Positions 55,656 through 64,000 of a stretch of 64,000 bases of DNA are shown one piece after another. Each line of letters starts with the position of its first letter. The first letter of the stretch is position 1. The DNA comes from Glycine soja (taxonomy: Eukaryota; Streptophyta; Magnoliopsida; Fabales; Fabaceae), in the NCBI RefSeq assembly GCF_004193775.1, contig NC_041021.1, positions 18,058,583 through 18,122,582 on the forward strand, in the 5' to 3' direction. The translations under genes and the position numbers were made by a program. Below the pieces are notes generated by a model, which was not told the DNA's origin, did not search any database, and was given only the letters and a program-made list of their open reading frames with translations.

Positions 55656-56798
55656 CTATTTGTTGTTTCTGGGGCTGTTGCTGTTGTTGTTGTTGCTGCT
55701 AGATTGGTGGAGGAACGTATAGTCTGCTTGGGCCAACAACATTCTGAAAATAAGGTTGTTGTTGTTGTTGCTATTGGGGAGGACTCGACCATCTAAGGTT
55801 GGGATGATTCCTCCACCCGGGATTGTACCTGTTGTTGGAGAGGTCATAATTGTTCTGTTGCGGCTGATTTTGCTGCTGAGGTTAAGGAGGTCTATTGTAG
55901 ATGTTTGCAGCATATGCTTCAGGCTGTTCAATTGCTCCAGATTGCTACACAGAAGGGTAAAGGTCTGTATGGTGGTCGACATAGGAGCATAAACCACAGA
56001 GTCTGGCGACAGGTGCAGATTTTGATTCATGGCCAGTTGGGTTACTAGGTTAACCAAGGCATCTATTTTACCTTCAAGCTTCTTAGTCTCGGCTGATGAA
56101 GATGAATTCGTGGCTACTTCATGCACTCCTCTAATGACAATAGCATCATTCCTGGCACTAAATTGCTGAGAGTTGGAAGCCATCTTCTCAATTAAATTTT
56201 TGGCTTCAGTAGGGGTCATGTCTCCAAGGGCTCCACCACGGGCAGCAACTATCATACTTCTCTCCATGTTACTGAGTCCTTCATTAAAATATTGGAGAAG
56301 AAGTTGCTCAAAAATCTGGTGGTGAGGGCAACTGGCACATAGTTTTTTAAATCTCTCCCAGTATTCATATAGGCTTTCTCCACTGAGTTGCCTAATGCCT
56401 GAAATATCCTTTCTGATGGTCGTGGTCCTGGGAGCAGGGAAATTTTTTTCTAAGAATACTCTCTTGAGGTCATCCCAGCTCGTGATGGACCTTGGAGCAA
56501 GGTAATATAGCCAGTCCTTTGCCACTCCCTCTAAAGAATGAGGAAAAGCCTTTAGAAATATGTGATCCTCCTGGACATCTGGGGGTTTCATGGTGGAGCA
56601 GATAATATGGAATTCTTTCAGATGTTTGTGCGGGTCTTCACCTGCAAGGCCATGAAACTTTGGAAGCAAATGGATCAGTCCAATTTTAAGAACATATGGG
56701 ACATCCTCATCAGGGAATTGGATGCACAAGCTTTTGTAGGTGAAATCAAGCAGAGCCATTTCCCTTAGAGTCCTCTCACGGGGTGGAGGTTGTGCCAT
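55656..56798 (-). CDS. gag: Ath-2 gag, 380 codons
   Basis: The ATG at 56798 (MAQPPPRERTLREMALLDFT) opens a 380-codon frame. Residues about 40-190 form the retrotransposon gag domain: GLIHLLPKFHGLAGEDPHKH, AFPHSLEGVAKDWLYYLAPR, ITSWDDLKRVFLEKNFPA and SLYEYWERFKKLCASCPHHQ. EAKNLIEKMASNSQQFSAR and a coiled segment (KKLEGKIDALVNLVTQLAMN) follow. The C-terminal fifth is Asn/Gln/Ser-rich and out of register with the usual Gln/Pro-rich text, so a frameshift near residue 280 is likely and the zinc knuckle is not seen. It is the least damaged gag in the window. It lies 970 bp downstream of the primer site. Function: particle shell. Confidence 0.88.
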   Translation of the reverse strand: MAQPPPRERTLREMALLDFTYKSLCIQFPDEDVPYVLKIGLIHLLPKFHGLAGEDPHKHLKEFHIICSTMKPPDVQEDHIFLKAFPHSLEGVAKDWLYYLAPRSITSWDDLKRVFLEKNFPAPRTTTIRKDISGIRQLSGESLYEYWERFKKLCASCPHHQIFEQLLLQYFNEGLSNMERSMIVAARGGALGDMTPTEAKNLIEKMASNSQQFSARNDAIVIRGVHEVATNSSSSAETKKLEGKIDALVNLVTQLAMNQNLHLSPDSVVYAPMSTTIQTFTLLCSNLEQLNSLKHMLQTSTIDLLNLSSKISRNRTIMTSPTTGTIPGGGIIPTLDGRVLPNSNNNNNLIFRMLLAQADYTFLHQSSSNNNNSNSPRNNK

Positions 56799-57768
56799 GT
56801 TCTCAGAATGTTCAAAACTTTAATGCTCAAAATCAGGATGTTCAAAATTACCAACCACAAAATGCTCAAACTCACTAATAACAGAATGCTCAGGATGCTC
56901 AAAAGGTACAAAATGATGCCTAACCAATCTATTAAATGTCCTATCTATCTTAGGATCAAAGGGTTGTAAGTCAGATGGATTGCCTCTAGTCATACGCTAC
57001 ATTCAACATGCACAACTAGTTGCCTTCTTATGCAAGTAATAGTGTAGGTTTGAACTACAGCTACCCTCAAATGATATCCAGATGACTTGAAATTTTGAGA
57101 GCAACACCCCAAAATCATGAAAAGATGGCACAAAAATTTTCGGGCAAAAATACAAAGTCTAACTATGGAAACTACCTAAGGAAAGTTTAGAAAAATAAAA
57201 CAATAAAACTTGAAAAAAAAATAGTAAACAGGCGATTATGGCTAGCTAGAGACCTCAGCCGGCCTTTGGCGGGCTGCCACAATATGGGAAATTGTTTTCT
57301 ACCCCAAATACATATATAATAATAGTCTTTCTAATACCCGGAGCAAAAGTTATGGCCGTTTGAAGTTTTGGTAGACACAAGTTCTCAAATTTTTTTGAAT
57401 CTCTCAAATCTGGCCACAACAAGTGTTCCTGGTATTTTCCACACAAATATATGTGTCAAAAGAACCTACCACACCAAAATTCAGCCAAAAATAAAAACCC
57501 TAACTATCAAAACAAAAATCGCCAATTAAATCGTCAACAACAGTCACTAATTCAGTCACTAATGGATTTGCACTACTACTCTGTTTTCCAGGTCAGCAAA
57601 AATGGTCGCTAAATCCGTCGCAAAGCATTGTTCACAACAAACACACAAAAACCGAAACAGGGGAAGCGCTGAACAGAAAAGCCAAAACAAAACACCACAC
57701 TAAACAAAATAACAACACACTAAACCTAAAACACGAATCACTAGCTATTATGAACCTTTGGACACTGC
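56799..57768 (-). other. Ath-2 leader
   Basis: No gene. 56815-56910 has repeated TCAAAAT/AATGCTCA words (a loose 15-20 bp repeat, minus strand). The rest is A-rich leader. Confidence 0.6.
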
Positions 57769-57786
57769 TCCCCGGCAACGGCGCCA
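57769..57786 (-). other. Primer-binding site of Ath-2 (tRNA-Asp)
   Basis: The minus strand is TGGCGCCGTTGCCGGGGA, the complement of the usual plant tRNA-Asp 3' end, the primer known for Athila-type elements. 4 bp from the LTR. Confidence 0.92.
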
Positions 57787-57790
57787 AATT

Positions 57791-58505
57791 TGATCGAGGC
57801 TATACCCGAATCAAATAAACATTAAAATGCAGTAACTGGGAAGTGATCCTAGGTCGTCTCCCAACGAGCAATGGTCAACAAAACGTTCATAACAGATAGT
57901 AGGAAAATAGTAACGAATTGGGGGGGGGGGGTTGTTTGCTTTTGTAAATTAAACAACGAATAGATGTGAATTAAAAAATATTAGAATTAAAACACGTTGC
58001 TTCCCCTTGATTCACAAGCAAGTCTCTTATCCTAGGTTATGAGAGTTTATCCTTTATCAGTTCAACCATTTAACCCCACCCTAAATTAAATTACTAAGCG
58101 AAATTTAACATAAGGCATTCATTATGTGATTAAGCAACACATACACCAATTAATCATGAACGATCATTAAGCATGAACGTAAATTAATCGCAGAGACAAT
58201 TAATCAAGCACTAAGCATGCATGAATTAATAGCAACAAATACAGAGTAATTGGTGAAGAGGAAAAACTGATCAGAATTTAATAGTAATAATAGAACCTCC
58301 AAGAGAACCGTGCTTGATCCTCAAGAGAAAACAACGCTGGAGACTTAGCCTTCCATTAAGTAATAGAGAATGAAATTGTAAATTGAAGCAAGAACGAAAT
58401 TTTATTGCTAATTCGAAAAGTGACTAAAACGAAAAAGAGAGTAGCACTCTAAAACTAAAACGAAAAAGAGAGAGAGGAGAGGAGAGAGAGAAGAGAGAAA
58501 AAAAA
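57791..58505 (-). mobile_element. Ath-2 5' LTR, truncated
   Basis: The first 715 bp on the plus strand match 48745-49480. It stops inside the GA tract and goes into AAAAAAGATTGAAGGAAGAA, so about 400 bp of U3 with its promoter are missing. There is therefore no target-site pair for this element. Confidence 0.85.
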
Positions 58506-58547
58506 GATTGAAGGAAGAACTAGGGTTTTGTCCTCATGTGAAGGTGA

Positions 58548-59654
58548 TGTGCCATCATTTTCTCCTATTTCTTAAACCTTTGTGCACCATTTTTACTACT
58601 GATTAGTCTTAATTGTCAAATTAATTAGACAGTTTTATTATTTGGGCTCATTCAGCTAATTTGATGTTTTTAATCTAATTTCAGGAATTAATGAAGAATT
58701 GAGCTTAATCTGGATTTTGGTTGTGAACTTAAAGAGGGCAAGTAAAGCAACGTTTACCTTAGTTAATTTATAATTAGGAGATTGCAATTTTATTTTTTAT
58801 GATATTCAGTGTTTATTTCGTTTTGGGCCAGAATAATGTAATAGGGCCCAATGACTCTGAGTGACCCTTATAAATAGCAGCCCTGGGATTCGTGTAAGGG
58901 GGATTTTTCTATTATTCAGAGCATAGTTTTAGGGTTTTATGTTTTGAGCTTAATGTTACTGTTCACATGAATGCATTTTCCATTTTTCTGCTTCTTATTG
59001 CAATTTCGTTTCTTGTTCCTTCTTCTGCTTTCATTTACGTTTTATGCCTTTAGCTTCATTTACGTTTCTTCTTCTAGTTTCGTTTACGTTTTTTGCTTTT
59101 GTTGAAATTATGGATGGCTAAATTTCTGATGTTGTTTCCTTCTGAGGACAAAGCTTAACTCTCTTCGAGGTTCTGTTTGTAATGTAGCTTCCTGGCAATT
59201 TTCCGTTCGCCAATTAACTCACATTCGTCAATGTTAATCTATGCATGCTTCGTGTTTGATTAATTGCCTCTGAGCGTAACTTATGTTCATGCTTAATGAA
59301 TGAAGGGTTAATTGGTGTATGTGTTGCCTAATCACGTATTGACAACCCTAAGTTGATTTTTTCTTAATCAATTAACATAGGGTTGGATTAAGTGGTTAAC
59401 TGTTAGGGACGAATTCTTCATAACCTAGGACAAGAGAATGGTTAACAACACGTTTTTAATACTATTAATTTCGTATTCCAGTTCGCTTGTTCTTTAATTC
59501 ACAAAACTAACAACCCTCCCAATCGTTACTGTTACTGTTATAACGAAGCATATTATGAACATTTGGTTAGTCATTGCTCGTTGGGAAACGACCTATGATC
59601 ACTTCCTAGTTACTGCATTTTAATGTTTATTTGATTTGGGAACGGCCTCGATCA
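58548..59654 (+). mobile_element. LTR of the Ath-2 family, opposite orientation
   Basis: TGTGCCATCATTTTCTCC to GGCCTCGATCA, 1107 bp, a diverged full-length LTR. No primer site on its right and no polypurine tract on its left, so it is solo or a recombination product. Flanks GGTGA and GAAGG do not match. TATAAATA at 58869-58876. Confidence 0.82.
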
Positions 59655-59760
59655 GAAGGATTTCCAAATGTTCCCTTAATGGGAACAAGGGGTTGTATCA
59701 ATTACAATCCCGTCCTCGCCATAAGACAACTTGTCTACCCCATGAGAGGAACACCGTCAA
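59655..59760. other. Unassigned spacer
   Basis: 106 bp with CCCTTAATGGGAACAAGGGG (imperfect palindrome). No similarity recognised. Confidence 0.4.
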
Positions 59761-60871
59761 TGTCGCAACCTACCATTCGGCGGGAGGGTGACGCGAGCCT
59801 TTAATCAAATGTGCAAAATCATGACTTCAATCCTTATCTTATTTTCCCCTTTTTTATGTTTTTTTATCTTTTGGGGTCGACAAGTGCGGGGCTCTCGCTC
59901 CTATGTATCCTCAATTGCGATGAGGAACTCATACCTACGTAGTTCTTTAAGAAGCGAGAAAGTCATGCGGGGTGTTGATTTTGGACTATTAAACGGGTTG
60001 TTTTAACCGATAAAAGTAAAAAAGGGACCGTTAAGGCATTGGACCTTGAAACGGTTTCAAATGACCTTTTTGCAGGCAAAAGCTTGATTTGTGAGTTGAT
60101 TTTAGCCTTAGTTTCACTTGGTTATTTCTCAACTCATTTAAGGAGAACTTTCAAAGTAAATGTATAGTTGAAACTTGCCTTTTTGATGATTAACCGAGGT
60201 TACAACATAAACATCGGCTGAATTTTATTTTAAAAGCGATTAAATGAGATTACAATGCAAACGATCGCTTGAAATTCATTTTAACATTGATTAAGTGAGA
60301 TTACGACTCAAACGATCGATCGAAACTCGCTTAAAATGAAGAAAAAGAATATCGAAAGTAAACGAGATGAAGATGAAAACATACAAAGCAAGAATGAATT
60401 CAAAGCTCCAAAATCGAAAACTAACCGGTTGAAGATCGACGAATGACGAAGAATGTTACGGAATTGATCACGGAGGCGTTACATAAGTGCCTCAGCTTGG
60501 ATTTTTTCCTTCTTTCTTCTTATCCTCACTAATTTTAACTGAAATATGATTGCCCAAGGTGTTGAACCCCTTCCCCTCAGCCTCCAATGCAATTTTATAG
60601 GAAAAATGGAGGAGGAGCTTGTCGCACAGCTCGCCCAGGTGAGCTGTTGCTTCTTCCAAAAGATTCCTGATGGGCCCAGATGGGCCCAAGGCTGAAGAAC
60701 ACCCCCTAAATTGATCAGTTCACCCCCATTTTGATTTTTTGGCTTATTTTCTTTGGAAACATCGCAAAACCTTACGAATTGCATAGCAATTGGCTTTAAG
60801 CAGCTCGATGTCACTGGAAAAAATCCACATGTCGGCAAACAATTGTCCCGGGACGAAATTAGGGTATGACA
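59761..60871 (-). mobile_element. Tat-3 3' LTR
   Basis: Minus strand TGTCATACCC (60871) to GTTGCGACA (59761), 1111 bp, shorter than the Tat-2 LTRs. Holds the TACGTAGG module (59895-59945), the CGATCG repeat (60170-60330) and the palindrome AGCTCGCCCAGGTGAGCT (about 60628-60645). Confidence 0.9.
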
Positions 60872-60888
60872 GTTGCCCCTCTTTACTT
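60872..60888 (-). other. Polypurine tract of Tat-3
   Basis: Minus strand AAGTAAAGAGGGGCAAC against the LTR start. This sets the LTR as the 3' one and places the body of the element to the right. Confidence 0.85.
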
Positions 60889-60959
60889 ATCTTTTATTGG
60901 AGATAAAAGGGAAGTAAAGATAAGACACTAATTTTGTTCGAGTGAATTCCCTCCCGACC

Positions 60960-62030
60960 GACGATCTGCTCAATCAGCGAAACCTGTCAAAAGAAAGAGC
61001 ATAAAAGACATTAGGTGCATCAGCAAAAGCATTGGTGCCTTGAAAGCAACAAAAACGGATAACCGTGACGGTCTCCACATGCTATCGGACTCGGTTGTCT
61101 TGCAGAGGCTTCAGTAGCTTTGGTCAACAGACATTGATGCTCTTAACCAGGAAAGTAGATGACTATGTTTGTCTTTGTATGCCATTAGACTTGATAGTCT
61201 CCAGATAGCAAAAGGAACTGCAACAATCTCAACAAACAATTAGAAATGGATGACCATCATCATCCCCGCATACCATCAAACTTTTTTGTCTCTGGATGAT
61301 AAGGGTACTTTGATAGTCTTGGAGCAACGAAAGTGAGTGACCATCACGGTCTCCGTATGCCATTAGACTCAGTTGTCTCTAGATAGCAAAAGGGTGGACT
61401 ATAATAGTCTCGATCGAAAGACATTGAGTCTTCGACCAAAGGGGGTAGAGGACCATATTCGTCTCTGTGTGCTATCAGATGTAATTGTCTCTGGATAGCG
61501 AATATGGAGACTAAAGTAATCCCGGTCGATAGACGTTGAGTCTTCGACAAAAAGAGCAAATGATCATGTTTGTCTCTGTGTGTCATCAGACTTGATTGTC
61601 TCTGGATGATGAAAAGGGTGTGGATGACCATAATTTGTCTTTGCGTGTCAACAGGCTCTCTTGCCTCTGGTTGACGAAGAGGAGACTTTAATAGTCTCGG
61701 TCAATAGACATTGAGTCTTCGACAAAGGGTGCAGACGACCATATCGGTCTCTGCATGTCAACGGACTTACTTGCCTCTGGTTGACAAAGGGGAGACTCTA
61801 ATAGTCTTGGTCGATAGACATTGAGTCTTCAACAAAGGGTGCAGACGACCATATCGGTCTCTACATGTCAATGAGCTAGCTTGCCTTTGGTTGACGAAGA
61901 GGAGACTCTAATAGTCTCGGTCAATAGACATTGAGTCTTCGACAAAGGGTGGAGACAACCATATCGGTCTCTGCATGCTATCGGACTTGTTTGTCTTTGG
62001 ATAGCAATATGCAAACTAAAGTAGTCTCGG
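60960..62030 (-). repeat. Tat-3 tandem array
   Basis: Units of about 106-120 bp, minus-strand relatives of the Tat-1 array: AGACATTGAGTCTTCGAC, GAGACTCTAATAGTCTCGG and CCATATCGGTCTCTGCATG recur at least eight times. The units from 61640 to 61970 are most alike. Confidence 0.9.
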
Positions 62031-63447
62031 TGGTCTCTCACTAAAATGCGAACTTAGGAAAGAAACAAACTTTCAAACCGATCCAGGCTACATGTATTTT
62101 TGAAGAAAAACAATGTGTCAATTGAGGAAGGGAAGCATACTAATAAATTTTCTCATAACCACAAATGAGATTTAGGATATTAGTATTTCGCTTCTAAATG
62201 ATCATTTAGAATAAACACTGGGTCCAACTGAGATAGAGGAAAACCACTCAAAGTGTATAAATCTCACACAGGCAAGTGTTTCATCCTAATTTTGAACCAT
62301 AGATATGTCAAGACTTGACTTTGCAAATCATTTCCTATCAAATCAAATATAACATGCACAATCATGGATCAATAGGACCTTTTCGGGAATGGTGTGTTTG
62401 GTGGGAAGTTTGGCTTAGGGCGTTTCGGCCTTTTCCTTTCCTGTTTTTTTTTTTTTGCTTTGCGCGACGTGAAAGAGATGCGGGCACAAAGATTCAGTTG
62501 GTAACCAAGAAGGGGAGCTTCATGTGTTTCAATCATGGTTTCTTTTCTTTTCTTTCTTGCTCGTGACAACTCTAGACATTATTCAGACATTGTCTAGTCC
62601 AACGACCTTTCTGTATATTTCTCTTTTGCTTTCTTCCGATCTTTGATCGAGAATTTTTTCTTTTTCTTGATTTCCTCTAATCTCTGATTGGGGATTTTCT
62701 CTTTTTCTTTTGCTTTCCTCCAATCTTCGATTAGGGATTTTCTCTTTTTCTTTTGATTTTTGAAGCACATTCACAACTTAATAGTAAATGAAGCTTCTTT
62801 TTTTTTTTTGGGAGATCCTTCCGTTCTTTCTTTCGAGGGTAAGGGTAAAAATTCCTATCCTGGGCCAAGGTTTATGGCCGAAGTGTTGGGGTTTCAGCTA
62901 AAAAAGGCTTGCAGAAGGCAAGACATGGCGTATGTCAAGGTATTTGCTTGGCAAGCGGTTCAGGGATAGGGGAATGCCCCACATTATTTCCATGACACGC
63001 ATATAACAATGATGATTTAGAAATTTATGCAAAACTGATCATGCATGCACCCATGTGGACACTCTAGCATCGAGTTTTGTGGCCATGTAACACTAAGGCT
63101 TAGGGTTCATTTTCCCTATTTAAAACTAACCCAGTGTTTCCAAAAGATGTTTTTTTATCAATTTATGCACACATCCAAGTCCATTTAGGAATTCAGGAAA
63201 ACTTTCACAACATTCACCCTCCAGGTGTACACACATTTTTTTCAAAATCAACTTGTGTTCTAACGGTGAATTTTTCAAAGAAAAATTGGCAGTCATTTCT
63301 CTTCAAAAGCGTGTTGGCCTTTATTTTCTCTTTTGGTTAATTGATTAATTGTTATTTTTTTTGTTTTCCTTTTTAGCTATTTCTTTCAATAAATTTCCCT
63401 CAAGCAAAGAAAGGATTAAAAACAGCTTGCAATCTAGGCACGGTTGG
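62031..63447 (-). other. Tat-3 3' non-coding region
   Basis: No gene. Matches 22774-23850 of Tat-2 block by block (ACTAAAATGCGAAC, ACTGGGTCCAAC, CTCACACAGGCAAGTG, CAATCATGGATCAATAGGA). T-rich tracts give open frames without protein character. Confidence 0.65.
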
Positions 63448-64000
63448 TGATCGAACCCGGCAAGTGCACCGGATCGCGCAAGTTGTATAAAACGGTAAGA
63501 ACCGAGTATCGAACTCTCGGGGAACTTGTGTTACTTGGTAAAGCTATATTGAGTGAATAGGTGTCTTGTATGAAAAGATATGTGTGGACTATGAGCAGGT
63601 ATGTAAACTAACTATTAAAAAGGAAAATCACGTGAGTAATGATGTGTAAAGACAAGTAGACAACGTGTTGGTCTTCCTATTAGGTGCCTGATGTTATAAG
63701 GATATTCTCTACTTAATAATGCTCATGTGTTTTATGGTGTCTCCTGAAATGCTAAACCCCGATCCCTCGTGATAGTCTAGCCTAATCCTGATCAAGCATC
63801 GTCCTCAGATCCCTCTTGTTGGACTAAACTTGACCAGAACCGCATTAAGACAAACATACAAACAACTAGGTTACCGTACCCCGATCCCTCATGATAATAC
63901 GATAAACTAGCCCTATCCTATCAAGTTCTAAGAATCGGACCAGCTCCCACTGTTGAATGATCCTAACAAAGCATGGATCTACGTGATCAAGGCAAAAGCA
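63448..64000 (-). mobile_element. Start of another Athila-like LTR (incomplete)
   Basis: The plus strand TGATCGAACCCGGCAAGTGC, then ACCGGATCGCGC and GAACCGAGTATCGAACTC, is the reverse of the end of an Athila-type LTR (compare GAGTTCGATACTCGGTTC and CCGGTGCACTTGCC at 36350-36410). No primer site lies to its left, so it is a 3' or solo LTR inserted in Tat-3. It runs off the window. Contains repeated CCCGATCCCTC(G/A)TGATA words. Confidence 0.6.

Overview
This window looks like plant nuclear DNA from a repeat-rich, probably pericentromeric region. It most resembles soybean (Glycine) or a close legume. The organism is inferred from overall base composition and from the retrotransposon types (Tat/Ogre-like, Athila/Diaspora/Calypso-like and initiator-tRNA-Met-primed Ty3/gypsy families, plus copia-type LTRs); no search was run. 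I found no convincing host protein gene, tRNA, rRNA or CRISPR array. Almost every base belongs to LTR retrotransposons nested in one another, most of them broken.

Layout, left to right. 1-40: tail of a copia-type LTR. 41-518: pol fragment (RNase H to integrase zinc region), cut by Tat-1. 519-14611: Tat-1 (+ strand), with 5' LTR, primer-binding site, leader and broken gag, no pol, and a repeat-rich 3' region. Tat-1 is interrupted at 6330-13071 by Met-1, an inverted tail-to-tail pair of Met-primed element halves, one with a palindromic LTR. 14612-16974: a chimeric double LTR. 16975-18058: flank. 18059-44121: Athila-type element Ath-1 (+ strand). Its 5' LTR is split twice, first by the 14.2-kb Tat-2 (- strand, 18640-32838, itself holding a 949-bp solo LTR at 26459-27407) and then by a 2.9-kb solo LTR (33105-35997). 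Ath-1 keeps gag and protease, has lost RT-RNase H-integrase, and keeps a large downstream ORF after a 1.6-kb array of CGCTAAGCG-type palindromes. Its 3' LTR is joined to a second copy of its own 5' flank plus LTR (43558-44121). 44122-48744: Met-2 (+), inserted in that LTR copy. 48745-58505: Ath-2 (- strand), an Athila-type element with gag, protease, RT, RNase H and integrase all recognisable but broken. 58548-59654: an isolated LTR of the Ath-2 family in the opposite orientation. 59761-63447: 3' end of Tat-3 (- strand). 63448-64000: start of another LTR.

How the parts relate. The elements are mostly non-autonomous: Tat-1 and Tat-2 have gag but no pol, Ath-1 has lost its polymerase, and the two Met elements share the same internal gag/pol deletions. 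Their spread would have needed enzymes supplied in trans by relatives elsewhere in the genome. The most interesting unexplained signals are family-specific palindromes repeated in or near LTRs, a conserved TACGTAGG hairpin module shared by diverged Tat LTRs, splice-like tandem exon units in Tat-2, and several structures (palindromic LTR, inverted dimer, chimeric LTR, flank duplication) that record abnormal integration or recombination.
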